Assembly (NCBI RefSeq): GCF_017351175.1
Contig: NZ_JAFMPN010000003.1
Location: 124,001-188,000 of the forward strand
Source of the DNA: Desulfovibrio sp. Huiquan2017
Lineage (GTDB): Bacteria > Desulfobacterota > Desulfovibrionia > Desulfovibrionales > Desulfovibrionaceae
Length of the DNA stretch: 64,000 bases
Direction: 5' to 3'
In this document: positions 1-8,843 of the stretch, piece after piece
Layout: every line of letters begins with the position of its first letter
How positions within the stretch are numbered: the first letter of the stretch is position 1
Position numbers and translations under genes: made by a program
Notes under the pieces: model-generated
What the model saw: only the letters and a program-made list of their open reading frames with translations
What the model was told of the DNA's origin: nothing
Database searches by the model: none

Positions 1-389
1 TCTTCGGGGTCCAGATGCTTGGTGATCTCCGCCCGGCTCTGGATGACGATGTCCAGGGTGAAATCCACCAGTTCGCGGCCCTTGTCCGTAATATAGATAT
101 ATTTCACCCGCCGATCGTCGTCGCCGGATTCGCGGCGCAGCAACCCCTGCTTTTCCAGGGCCGCCACCAACCGGCTGACCCCGGTCTTTTCCTGGGAAAG
201 CATTTCGCACAACCTTCCCTGGGTCAATCCGTCGATCTTGTACGCGGGCAACAGGGCCCGCCACTGCTCGACCGTGATCTTGACTCCGGCATCGGTGAAG
301 CGGGCGGCAAGATCGTTGGCGAACACGCGGGCCACCTTCCAAGAGAGGAAGCCGATGGACTCCCTCGGATTCAATCGAGTAAGTAACAT
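1..389 (-). CDS. MarR-family transcriptional regulator (C-terminus cut by window edge)
   Basis: Reading leftward from an ATG at 387-389 gives at least 129 residues with no stop before the window edge. The order is typical of MarR proteins: a helical dimerisation start, a winged-helix core (TQGRLCEMLSQEKTGVSRLV, about residues 56-75) and the wing signature GDDDRRVKYIYITDKG near residues 92-107. MarR proteins are dimeric cytoplasmic DNA-binding proteins that usually repress efflux or stress genes and release DNA on binding small ligands. The gene is divergent from the EndoQ-UvrD gene, with 95 bp between the starts. Its target and ligand cannot be told from here. The missing C-terminus would carry the last dimerisation helix. 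Confidence 0.85.
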   Translation of the reverse strand, partial: MLLTRLNPRESIGFLSWKVARVFANDLAARFTDAGVKITVEQWRALLPAYKIDGLTQGRLCEMLSQEKTGVSRLVAALEKQGLLRRESGDDDRRVKYIYITDKGRELVDFTLDIVIQSRAEITKHLDPE

Positions 390-484
390 GCAAAAAGTTG
401 TATCTGCAACAAACCACCTCGTCAACCCATTTTGGGGCCGGTCACGGGTTGCAATAATAGGAGTATGCCTATACTGTTCACCCC

Positions 485-3400
485 ATGGAAAGATTCACCG
501 CCGACCTGCATGTCCACTCCCGTTTTTCGCGCGCCACCAGCAAGAACCTGACCATACGCAACATGGCCGCATGGGGCCGCATGAAGGGCATTTCCGTGCT
601 CGGCACGGGCGACTTCACCCACCCTGAATGGCTGGCCGAGATCGAAGACCAGTTGGAGGACAACGGCAAGGGCCTCTTCGTTCTCAAGGAACCCGACGGG
701 CTGGAAAAGGAGATCCCCGACTTCGAGGGCGATATTCCCGGCCGCACCCGGTTCATGCTCGAAACGGAGATCAGCTCCATCTACAAGCGCGGCGGCAAGG
801 TCCGCAAGGTCCACAATCTGGTCTACATGCCAACCCTGGACGCGGTGAAACGGTTCAATGAGAAACTCGGCCAAGTGGGCAACCTGGCCTCGGACGGCCG
901 CCCCATCCTCGGCCTGGACTCTCGCGATCTCCTGGACATGGTCCTGGAGACCCACCCCCAGGCGTTCCTGGTCCCGGCGCACATCTGGACCCCGTGGTTC
1001 TCCCTGTTCGGCTCCAAATCCGGCTTCGACTCCATCCGCGACTGCTTCGGCGAATATGCGGACGAGATCTTCGCCATGGAAACCGGGCTGTCCTCCGACC
1101 CCGAAATGAACTGGACGTGGTCCGAACTGGACCGCATCCGGCTGATCTCCAACTCCGACGCCCACTCCGGCGAAAAGCTCGGCCGCGAGGCCAACCTGTT
1201 CCGGGGCGAAATCTCCTACGAGGGCATCTACCGGGCCCTGCGCGGCGAGGGATTGGGCCACAAATTTCTCGGCACCGTGGAATTCTTCCCCGAGGAAGGG
1301 AAATACCACATGGATGGCCACCGCAAATGCGGCGTGGTCATGGACCCGCACGAGACCATCGCCCGGGACGGCCTTTGCCCGGTCTGCGGCAAGCCCGTGA
1401 CCGTGGGCGTATACAACCGCATCCTGGAGTTGGCCGACCGCGAGGAACCGATCCAGCCCTCGGGTGCGCCCGGCTTCGTCTCCCTCATCCCGCTCAAGGA
1501 AGTCCTGTCCGAAGTGCTCGGCGTGGGCCCGGGCTCCAAGAAGGTCAACCACCTGTACATGAAACTCATCCTCGAATTCGGCAACGAGTTGGACATCCTC
1601 CAGCGAGTGCCCGCCGAGGATTTGAGCCGCTACTCCTGCCATCTGGCCGAAGGCATCTCCCGCATGCGCGACGGGCAGGTCATCCGCAAGGCTGGATTCG
1701 ACGGCGAGTACGGCGTCATCTCCGTCTTTTCCGAGAAGGAACGCGCCCAGATCAAAAACGGGGCCACGCTGATCCATATCCCCCGGCCCGAGACGCGGCC
1801 CGATCCGGGCCTGACCGCCCCCTGCCACGCCGCGCCCCGGCCCAAAGACGAGGCCATCCCCCTGTCGTACAACGACGCCCAACAGGCGGCCATTGACGCC
1901 GGGCCCGGTCCGGTGCTCGTCCTGGCGGGTCCAGGCACGGGCAAAACCCAGACGCTCATGGGGCGGGTGGAACGGCTCATGGACGAGGAGGTCAACCCCA
2001 AGCGCATCCTGGCCCTGACCTTCACCCGGCGGGCCGCCCAGGAAATGCGCGACCGGTTGCACGCCTTACGCGGCGAAAATGCGGACATGCCCCAGGCCGG
2101 GACCATCCATTCCCTGTGCTTCGACTACTGGAAGCACGCCTACTCCGAGACGCCCATCGTCGTCCCGGAGGCCGCCGCCAAAAAACTCTTCGCCGAGGTC
2201 AACCCGGAGTTCGCGGGCAAAAACCTGGACCACTACTGGTCCAAGTATACCCTGGCCCGCGAACAGCTGACCGAGCTGCCCGCCGACCTGGCCGAGGCGC
2301 ACATCAACTACGGCAACCAAAAGAACCACTGGGACCTGGTGGACTACACCGACCTGCTGGAATTCATGCTCGAACAGTCCGGTGCGCCGACCTTCCACAT
2401 GCCCTACACCCATGTGCTGGTGGACGAGGTCCAAGACCTCACCCCCCTGCAACTGGCCGTGGTCCGAGGCATTGCCGGTGCTTCCGGCGAAGGGCTGTTC
2501 TGCATCGGCGACCCCAAACAATCCATTTACGGATTCCGGGGGGCCGTGGACGACGTCGAGGCACACCTCAAGGGGCTGTGGCCGAACATGGAGCCGATCA
2601 CACTGACCGACAACTACCGCTCGGGCCAGGTCATCCTGGACGGAGCGGGCAATCTCTTCCCCGACGCCCCGCGCCTCATCGCGCGCAAGGAGTTGGAGGC
2701 CACCATGCACCTGTTCGAGGCCCCGGACGCCGTGCGTGAAGCCACCTGGATCAGCGACAAGATCAAAGGGCTCATCGGGGCCACCAGCCACTCCATCGTG
2801 GACAGCGAGGGAGCGGGGGACCTCGCCCCGGGCGACATCGCCGTGCTGGTCCGTTTCAAGGCGCTCATACCGATCCTGGAAAAGGCCCTGAAGCGGGCGG
2901 GCTTGCCGGTCTCCACCCCGGAACTGGAAGGGTTCTGGCAGGAACCCCGCGTGGCCGCCATCCTCAAAGCCGCCGAACAATTCCTGGGCATGACCCTGTC
3001 CGGCGTGGAAGACACCATAGAGATCCCGGACCACATCCTGGCCAAGGGTCCGGTGGGTTTGGCCGCCTACTTGAGCGAAACGCCGCCGTTCGATCAGTTC
3101 TTTTGGGAAAGCCGCCAGTTCAAGGAACTCAAGAAGGAGTTCGATCAGCGCGGCGGCTGGCAGGGGCTGGTCAACTGGGTATCCCTCCAGACCGAACTGG
3201 AACTGGTCCGCAAGACTGCCGAAAAGGTCCAGATCATGACCCTGCACGCCTCCAAGGGGCTGGAATTCGAAGCCGTGTTCATGCCCGCCTGCGAGGAAGG
3301 CATCCTGCCGTTCGCAGGCATGGATCTGCTCACCGCCAAAATCACCCTGACCCCGGGCCGGGGCCAGCGGTTCTCCGAAGAACGCCGGCTGATGTACGTG

Positions 3401-3583
3401 GGCATGACCCGGGCCCGGCGCAACCTCTATCTCAGCTACGCGGGACAGCGGCAGCTCTTCGGCAAGACCCTGGCCCTGCCGAGATCCCGCTACCTGCGGG
3501 AAATTCCCGAGAAACTCCTGACCAAATCCACCCTGGCCGCCAAAAAGGTGACCAAGGAAAAGCAGCTCGGACTGCTCGACTAG
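485..3583 (+). CDS. EndoQ-like PHP endonuclease fused to UvrD/Rep-type SF1A helicase
   Basis: 1032 residues with two catalytic modules. Residues 1-340 are a PHP-type metallonuclease of the endonuclease Q kind: H9-x-H11, D43 and H46, E93/E95, H110, H166, D225 and H227 are candidate metal ligands, and C282 plus C298-x2-C301 form a zinc site. Archaeal EndoQ nicks DNA 5' of deaminated bases and abasic sites. From about residue 460 a complete SF1A helicase follows: Walker A GPGTGKT (482-488), DEVQD from 647, GDPKQSIYGFRG, NYRSGQ, the TLHASKGLE block and YVGMTRAR. The C-terminus ends QLGLLD, close to a bacterial beta-clamp motif. It probably acts in repair of deaminated DNA. The domains are clear; the pathway is inferred. 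Confidence 0.9.
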   Translation: MERFTADLHVHSRFSRATSKNLTIRNMAAWGRMKGISVLGTGDFTHPEWLAEIEDQLEDNGKGLFVLKEPDGLEKEIPDFEGDIPGRTRFMLETEISSIYKRGGKVRKVHNLVYMPTLDAVKRFNEKLGQVGNLASDGRPILGLDSRDLLDMVLETHPQAFLVPAHIWTPWFSLFGSKSGFDSIRDCFGEYADEIFAMETGLSSDPEMNWTWSELDRIRLISNSDAHSGEKLGREANLFRGEISYEGIYRALRGEGLGHKFLGTVEFFPEEGKYHMDGHRKCGVVMDPHETIARDGLCPVCGKPVTVGVYNRILELADREEPIQPSGAPGFVSLIPLKEVLSEVLGVGPGSKKVNHLYMKLILEFGNELDILQRVPAEDLSRYSCHLAEGISRMRDGQVIRKAGFDGEYGVISVFSEKERAQIKNGATLIHIPRPETRPDPGLTAPCHAAPRPKDEAIPLSYNDAQQAAIDAGPGPVLVLAGPGTGKTQTLMGRVERLMDEEVNPKRILALTFTRRAAQEMRDRLHALRGENADMPQAGTIHSLCFDYWKHAYSETPIVVPEAAAKKLFAEVNPEFAGKNLDHYWSKYTLAREQLTELPADLAEAHINYGNQKNHWDLVDYTDLLEFMLEQSGAPTFHMPYTHVLVDEVQDLTPLQLAVVRGIAGASGEGLFCIGDPKQSIYGFRGAVDDVEAHLKGLWPNMEPITLTDNYRSGQVILDGAGNLFPDAPRLIARKELEATMHLFEAPDAVREATWISDKIKGLIGATSHSIVDSEGAGDLAPGDIAVLVRFKALIPILEKALKRAGLPVSTPELEGFWQEPRVAAILKAAEQFLGMTLSGVEDTIEIPDHILAKGPVGLAAYLSETPPFDQFFWESRQFKELKKEFDQRGGWQGLVNWVSLQTELELVRKTAEKVQIMTLHASKGLEFEAVFMPACEEGILPFAGMDLLTAKITLTPGRGQRFSEERRLMYVGMTRARRNLYLSYAGQRQLFGKTLALPRSRYLREIPEKLLTKSTLAAKKVTKEKQLGLLD

Positions 3584-3723
3584 AGCAGGAAGCGATACAG
3601 CCCGCGCTCGTAGACCCAGCAGACATTGCGGGCCGCTTTGCGCGGCAGTCCAAATCGGCGCAACCGGCAGAAGACATGCAGGGGGTTGAACCTATGTTGG
3701 CAATATTCGCGAAATGTGGTCAT
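3580..3723 (-). CDS. Possible 47-residue basic protein
   Basis: A short leftward frame begins with ATG at 3721-3723, preceded by GAGG with 8 nt spacing. Its stop (3580-3582) overlaps the stop of the EndoQ-UvrD gene on the other strand. The product is basic and aromatic-rich (FREYCQHRFNPLHVFCRL, then a C-terminal YERGLYRFLL). No domain is recognisable. The good ribosome-binding site, the compact fit between neighbours and the patterned composition favour a real gene. Length and overlap leave room for chance. It lies 51 bp from the divergent cbiR start. Function unknown. Confidence 0.5.
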   Translation of the reverse strand: MTTFREYCQHRFNPLHVFCRLRRFGLPRKAARNVCWVYERGLYRFLL

Positions 3724-3774
3724 ATGCGATACCTCGGCAAATCGTTCTTCGTCCAAAAAGATTGAGCAATAACC

Positions 3775-4623
3775 ATGCCCCGGGAACCGAAACCAACGAA
3801 ACCGGCGTGTTGCCCGTCCGCACCCGGCCGACACCGGGAAAATGACGCGCTTTCCGCGCCTCTGTCCGTGCGCCGGGTGGAGGAAAAATGGAAGGTGCGC
3901 TTTCCCTTCCCCCTGGCCGCGCCCTCGGCGGTCCTGCGCGCGGGCCTGGCCGAGAACAGCGCTTTCCTGGCCTGCCGCTTCCCGGAAATCGCCATCCTTT
4001 TTTTCGAAACCGAGGCCTGCCTGGCCTACACCGACGAGGATCTGCCCCCGCACCTCGCGGACCTGCCCTGCTCCTGGCACGCGCACATGCCGCTGGACCT
4101 GCCCTGGCGGGCGGGATTCGAAACGGCCTGGCGGAAGATCGACGGGCTGCTGGACAAACTCGCCCCGGTCTCGCCCAAAGCCTACGTTCTCCATCCTCCG
4201 GACGCGCCGGACATGCTCCCGCCCCTGGCGGCCCGCCTGCGCGACAAGGGCGTGGACCCGGCCCGCGTCCTGATCGAAAACGTGAACGGATGCAGCCTGA
4301 CGCCGATCTGGGACGAGATGGTCGAGGGCGGCTACTCGGCCTGCCTGGACATCGGCCACATCAGGGCCTATGACCAGCACGACATCTTGCAATTGCCCGG
4401 CCTGTGGGAGCGGGTGCGCATGCTCCACGTATACGGAGCCGAACGGGACAGGCGCCACCGGCCCCTGAGCGAGCTGGACCTTGAGGGCCAGACCCTGCTG
4501 CGGACCATGCTTGAACAGGCCTCGGACTTCACCGTGACCCTGGAACTCTTCGGCGAGGCGGAGCTGTTCGACTCCCTGGATCTCTTCGGCCGGTGGTTCG
4601 CCCGGTGGAGCGAAAAAAAATGA
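3775..4623 (+). CDS. cbiR: Cobamide-remodelling phosphodiesterase CbiR-like TIM-barrel protein
   Basis: 282 residues resembling the AP endonuclease 2 / xylose isomerase TIM-barrel superfamily. The motif run SWHAHMPLD, AYVLHPP, LIENVNG, ACLDIGHI and LHVYGAERDRRHR supplies the His, Glu and Asp residues expected for barrel metal sites. CbiR (described in Akkermansia) hydrolyses the phosphodiester of cobamides so the lower ligand can be exchanged. The cobU gene overlaps its stop by ATGA, which strongly supports corrinoid salvage. The start is uncertain: ATG 3775 has a weak ribosome-binding site, the first 30 residues look unlike the family, and GTG codons at 3868 or 3877 are alternatives. A different sugar-isomerase-like enzyme is less likely given the neighbour. 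Confidence 0.75.
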   Translation: MPREPKPTKPACCPSAPGRHRENDALSAPLSVRRVEEKWKVRFPFPLAAPSAVLRAGLAENSAFLACRFPEIAILFFETEACLAYTDEDLPPHLADLPCSWHAHMPLDLPWRAGFETAWRKIDGLLDKLAPVSPKAYVLHPPDAPDMLPPLAARLRDKGVDPARVLIENVNGCSLTPIWDEMVEGGYSACLDIGHIRAYDQHDILQLPGLWERVRMLHVYGAERDRRHRPLSELDLEGQTLLRTMLEQASDFTVTLELFGEAELFDSLDLFGRWFARWSEKK

Positions 4624-5129
4624 TCACATTGGTACTCGGCGGCAACAAGTCCGGAAAATCCGACTTCGCCCTCGATTTGCTGACCCAATCCCCGGGTCCG
4701 GCCTTGTTTGTGGCCACGGGCAAGGCCCGGGACCTGGAATTTCGCGAGCAGATCCGTCAACACCGGGTCAGCCGGGGTCCTGACATCGAAGTGTCGGAAA
4801 CGGCCGAGGACTTGCCTCAAACGCTTCAAAAGGCTAAATTGTCGTTTCCGGCCGTGCTGGTGGACAGCCTGGACTACTGGTTGTTCGCCTGCCGAGAGGC
4901 CGGATGTGAGCCGGAAAAAATTGAGGAATTACTGGAAGTTCTCAATAACTGGGACTCCACGGATTTGATACTCGTCTCTTGTGAGACAGGGCTTGGGCCG
5001 CTGCCTGCGGGCAGTGCGGTCCGAGCTTTCGTGCGGAGCCTCGGCGCGCTCAATCAAGCTGTCGCCGTACGGGCCGACCAGGCGTTCCTGGTGGCGGCCG
5101 GGCTGCCGTTAACCCTGAAACAGGGATAG
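4620..5129 (+). CDS. cobU: Adenosylcobinamide kinase / guanylyltransferase
   Basis: 169 residues when started at the ATG that overlaps the cbiR stop (ATGA, 4620-4623). The protein opens with the CobU P-loop GGNKSGKS (7-14). H48 in REQIRQHRVSR matches the histidine that carries GMP in the Salmonella enzyme. CobU phosphorylates adenosylcobinamide and then activates it with GTP for nucleotide-loop assembly. The usual VSNEVG segment reads VSCETG here, a mild departure. With CbiR upstream it forms a two-gene salvage and remodelling unit: CbiR opens imported cobamides and CobU re-activates the product. Translational coupling is likely. Confidence 0.9.
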   Translation: MITLVLGGNKSGKSDFALDLLTQSPGPALFVATGKARDLEFREQIRQHRVSRGPDIEVSETAEDLPQTLQKAKLSFPAVLVDSLDYWLFACREAGCEPEKIEELLEVLNNWDSTDLILVSCETGLGPLPAGSAVRAFVRSLGALNQAVAVRADQAFLVAAGLPLTLKQG

Positions 5130-5132
5130 GAC

Positions 5133-6128
5133 GTGGCACTATTTCGACAACTTGACGAACAGGTCGATCAATTACTCGGCTTGTTCAACAAGGAAGACAA
5201 CTGGCTGATCCTGATCAATGCCGACCCGGACGCTCTGGGTTCGGCCCTGGCCTTGAAACGGATGATGACCCGGCGGGTAAACGCCGCGGCCATCGCGCAG
5301 ATCAACGAGATCAAGCGCCCGGACAACCTGTCCATGATCCGCTACTGCCGCATTCCCACGCAGAAGCTCATTCCGAACCTCGCGGCCCAGTACGACAAGT
5401 TCGCCCTGGTGGATTCCCAACCCCACCACAACCCGGAATTCAAGCAGTTCGACTTTTCGGTGGTCATCGACCACCACCCCATCCAGCAGGACAACCTGGT
5501 GACCGCCGATTTCGTGGACATCCGGCCCAAGTACGGCGCGGTCTGCACCATGATGACCGAGTACCTGTACAACATGAAAATTCGCCCGGCAAAATTGCTG
5601 GCCACGGCGCTCATGTACGGCATCCGCTGCGACACCAAGACCTTCGAGCGCGAGTTCATCGACGCGGACATGGCCGCCTTCAAGTACTTGAACAAGTTCG
5701 CGGACTCCAAACTGATGAACCGCATCAGCCGAAGCGAGTTCCACCTGGACTGGATGCGCTATTTCTCGCGCGCCTTCTACAACCTGCGGCGCATCGGCCA
5801 CGGGCTGTTCGCCCACTGCGGCAACGTGGACAACCCGGACATCCTGGTCATCGTGGCCGACTTCTTCACCCGGGTGCACAATGTGGCCTGGGTTGTGGTC
5901 TCGGGCACGGCCGACGACAAGCTGGTGTGCATCTTCCGGGGCGACGGCCTGCGGCGGGACATGGGCACCATGGCCCAGAAAATCATGAACGGGCTCGGCT
6001 CGGCGGGCGGACACAAACAAGCCGCGCGCGCCGAGGTGGAGCTGACCGCCCTGGAGGGCGTGGACCCGGAAATCTTCATGCTCAAGCGCCTCGGGCACGG
6101 TCGCAAGTCCGCCATCAGACGCATCTAA
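5133..6128 (+). CDS. DHH/DHHA1 family phosphoesterase (NrnA-like)
   Basis: 331 residues starting at GTG 5133, three bases after the cobU stop. The N-terminal DHH domain shows NADPDALGSA (D31, D33), LVDSQPHH near 93-99 and the signature DHH at 113-115 for two divalent metals. The C-terminal DHHA1 domain carries the glycine-rich GLGSAGGHKQAA near 287-298. Relatives degrade nanoRNA or hydrolyse pAp or cyclic dinucleotides; the sequence alone does not settle which. No CBS or membrane domain is present, so this is not a GdpP-type protein. It is cytoplasmic and lies just upstream of polA, suggesting a nucleic-acid housekeeping role. Confidence 0.85.
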   Translation: MALFRQLDEQVDQLLGLFNKEDNWLILINADPDALGSALALKRMMTRRVNAAAIAQINEIKRPDNLSMIRYCRIPTQKLIPNLAAQYDKFALVDSQPHHNPEFKQFDFSVVIDHHPIQQDNLVTADFVDIRPKYGAVCTMMTEYLYNMKIRPAKLLATALMYGIRCDTKTFEREFIDADMAAFKYLNKFADSKLMNRISRSEFHLDWMRYFSRAFYNLRRIGHGLFAHCGNVDNPDILVIVADFFTRVHNVAWVVVSGTADDKLVCIFRGDGLRRDMGTMAQKIMNGLGSAGGHKQAARAEVELTALEGVDPEIFMLKRLGHGRKSAIRRI

Positions 6129-6147
6129 ACCCCTACCCCCCATAGCT

Positions 6148-8814
6148 ATGTCGTTAAAAGAACGCCTCCATTTCGATAAGGACCCGGTGTACCTCATCGA
6201 CGGTACCGCCCTGCTCTATCGCGCCTTCTACGCCCGCGCCGACCTATCCCGCTCGGATGGGTTCCCGACTAATGCCATCAACACGGTCATGCGCGTGCTC
6301 ATGAACCTGCTCAAGGAAGAGAATCCGCGCCACGTGGGCTTTCTCATGGATGGCAAGGGCCCGACCTTCCGCAACGAATTGTACGATAAGTACAAGGCCA
6401 ACCGACCGTCCATGCCCGAGCCTCTGGTGGAGCAGGTGGAGCCGGTGCGCCGGGGCGTGGAGCTGCTGGGCATCAAGCTGCTGGTTTCCGAGGGCGTGGA
6501 GGCGGACGACTGCATCTGCTCCCTGGCGGCCCGCTACAAGGCGGACCGGCCCGTGATCATCCTGGCCTCGGACAAGGACATCAAGCAGTGCCTGGACGAT
6601 CAGGTGGTCATGGTCAGCCAGATGGGCCGCAAGGAGACCATCCACACCCTCGCTTCCTTTCGCGAGGCCGAGGGCATGGAGCCCGCCACCTGGCCGGACT
6701 TCCAGGCGGTCATCGGCGACTCGGCGGACAACATCCCGGGCATCCCCGGCATCGGCCCGGTGACCGCGCGCAAGATATTCGCCGCCACCGGCCCCACTCT
6801 GGAGGCCTTGCGCGACAATCTGGACGCCCTGCCCGACAAGCTGCGCGCCAAGGTCGAGCCCGAGCTGGATCAGGTCTTCACCTACCGCGAACTGACCCGC
6901 ATGCAGACCGACTGCTGCGAACAGGATGTGGACTTTTTCCGGCTGCAATCGCCGGACCTGTCCGCCCTGAACGGCTATTTCGAAGAATACGAGCTGCACG
7001 GATTGCAACGGCTCCTGCCTAGGGATACGGGCGGCGCGGCCAAGGCCCCGCTGGCCGAAACCGTCAAGAAGGCGGCCAAATCCGCCCCCAAGGACGGCAT
7101 GCTTTCCCTGTTCGGCGACGCCCCGGCCGCCCCGGTTGCGGACACCCCCGAGGAACCGCTGGAGGTGAACGTGGCCGCGACCGTGGACGAATTGCCGGAC
7201 CTGGGCGGCGAGGATGTGGGGCTGACCTTCGAGGACGACGCCTTTTTCCTGGGCGTGAACGGTCGGGAGTACCGTTACGCGGGCCCAGCCGAAGAACTGG
7301 TGCGCAAGATCGGGCACGCCTCGGTCATCGCCACGCCGAGCGTGCAGGATCTGCTGCGTGCGGCCCCGGCGTGGGGCTACGTGCTGTCGAGCCAGTGGTT
7401 CGACCTCAGCCTGGCCGCCTACCTGCTCGACCCCGAAGCGCGCAACTACACCTGGGCGCGGCTCAGGCAATCCCTGTTCCAGGACGGCCGCCCGGAGTTC
7501 GCGGACGCCGCGCGCGGGCTGCATCCTCATTCCCAGGGACTGGCCGCCCTGGCCTACATGACGGGCATCCGGGGACAGGTGGAAGGCGCACATCTGAATA
7601 CGCTCATGCGCGAACTGGAAATTCCGCTCATCCCGGTGCTGGTGTCCATGGAACGAGCGGGCATCTCCATCGACAACGCGGCCTTCCAGGCATTCTTGGA
7701 CGACGTCAGCAAGCAGTTGGACGGACTGACCCGGTCGATCCTCGGCTTTGCGGACGAGGAATTCAACATCCGGTCGAGCCAACAACTCGCCGTGGTCCTG
7801 TTCGACAAGCTCGGGATCAAGGCGGGCTCCAAGACCTCCACGGGGCTGCGTTCCACGGCCAACCAGGTGCTCGAAAAAATCCGCGACCAACATCCCATCG
7901 TGGACGCGGTGCTGGAATTCCGCATGCTCGAAAAGCTGCGCTCCACCTATCTGGAGCCGCTGCCCAAGATGGTCGGCCCGGACGGCCGCCTGCACACCCA
8001 TTTCAACCAATTGTCCACGGCCACAGGCAGACTGTCCAGCTCGCAACCCAACTTGCAGAACATCCCCATCCGGGGCGTACACGGCCCGAGGATGCGCGCC
8101 TGCTTCAACGCGGCGGACGGCAACCTGCTGGCCGCGGCGGACTACTCGCAGGTCGAATTACGCGTCCTGGCCCATTTCTCCAAGGACCCGGCGTTGATCG
8201 ACGCCTTCAAGCACGGCGAGGACATCCACGCGCGCACGGCGGCGCTGATCCACGACAAGGACATCGCGGCGGTCACGCCCGACGAGCGGCGCGGGGCCAA
8301 GACCATCAACTTCGGCCTGATCTACGGCATGGGCGTGCAGAAACTGGCCCGCGAGCTTCAGATCAAGCAGACCGAGGCCCAGGATTTCACGGAGAAATAC
8401 TTCGAAAAGATGGCCACCCTGAAGGCGTACTACGACACCATCGTCAAGGACGCCGAGACCCACGGCTTCGTGACCACCCTGGCCGGACGCCGCCGCCTGC
8501 TGCCCGAACTCCACTCGCGCAACAACCAGCTCGCGGCCCAGGCCCGCCGCCAGGCCATCAACACGGTCATCCAGGGCTCGGCCGCCGACATCATCAAAAT
8601 GGCCATGGTCCAGGCCCACAAGGACAAACAGCTCAAGGAACTCGAAGCCCAGCTCATCCTCCAGGTCCACGATGAACTCATCATCGAAGCCCCGTCCGCC
8701 AACATAGAAAAGGCGGGCGCCCGCCTACTGGAAATCATGCAGACCGTCGCCAAACTGGACGTCCCGCTGAAAGTGGATATGGGCGTTGGGAAAAATTGGG
8801 CGGAGGCGCATTAG
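6148..8814 (+). CDS. polA: DNA polymerase I
   Basis: 888 residues in the usual three-part layout. Residues 10-280 are the 5'-3' flap nuclease (DGTALLYRAFYA, LMDGKGPTFR, then the helix-hairpin-helix with GDSADNIPGIPGIGP). Residues 330-475 correspond to the proofreading domain but lack the D-x-E and later acidic residues (GLTFEDDAFFLG sits where the DTET motif should be), so 3'-5' exonuclease activity is probably lost. Residues 500-888 are the polymerase: motif A ADYSQVELRV (D665), motif B around KTINFGLIYG, motif C QVHDELII (D842). It fills gaps and removes RNA primers. It starts 19 bp after the DHH gene. Confidence 0.97.
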   Translation: MSLKERLHFDKDPVYLIDGTALLYRAFYARADLSRSDGFPTNAINTVMRVLMNLLKEENPRHVGFLMDGKGPTFRNELYDKYKANRPSMPEPLVEQVEPVRRGVELLGIKLLVSEGVEADDCICSLAARYKADRPVIILASDKDIKQCLDDQVVMVSQMGRKETIHTLASFREAEGMEPATWPDFQAVIGDSADNIPGIPGIGPVTARKIFAATGPTLEALRDNLDALPDKLRAKVEPELDQVFTYRELTRMQTDCCEQDVDFFRLQSPDLSALNGYFEEYELHGLQRLLPRDTGGAAKAPLAETVKKAAKSAPKDGMLSLFGDAPAAPVADTPEEPLEVNVAATVDELPDLGGEDVGLTFEDDAFFLGVNGREYRYAGPAEELVRKIGHASVIATPSVQDLLRAAPAWGYVLSSQWFDLSLAAYLLDPEARNYTWARLRQSLFQDGRPEFADAARGLHPHSQGLAALAYMTGIRGQVEGAHLNTLMRELEIPLIPVLVSMERAGISIDNAAFQAFLDDVSKQLDGLTRSILGFADEEFNIRSSQQLAVVLFDKLGIKAGSKTSTGLRSTANQVLEKIRDQHPIVDAVLEFRMLEKLRSTYLEPLPKMVGPDGRLHTHFNQLSTATGRLSSSQPNLQNIPIRGVHGPRMRACFNAADGNLLAAADYSQVELRVLAHFSKDPALIDAFKHGEDIHARTAALIHDKDIAAVTPDERRGAKTINFGLIYGMGVQKLARELQIKQTEAQDFTEKYFEKMATLKAYYDTIVKDAETHGFVTTLAGRRRLLPELHSRNNQLAAQARRQAINTVIQGSAADIIKMAMVQAHKDKQLKELEAQLILQVHDELIIEAPSANIEKAGARLLEIMQTVAKLDVPLKVDMGVGKNWAEAH

Positions 8815-8843
8815 GCTTGTAGCCTTCATTTATTTGTACCTGA

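Noticed and set aside
422-2062. Long leftward open frame opposite the EndoQ-UvrD gene
   Set aside because: No domain, composition of a GC-rich antisense shadow, and it overlaps a strongly supported gene.
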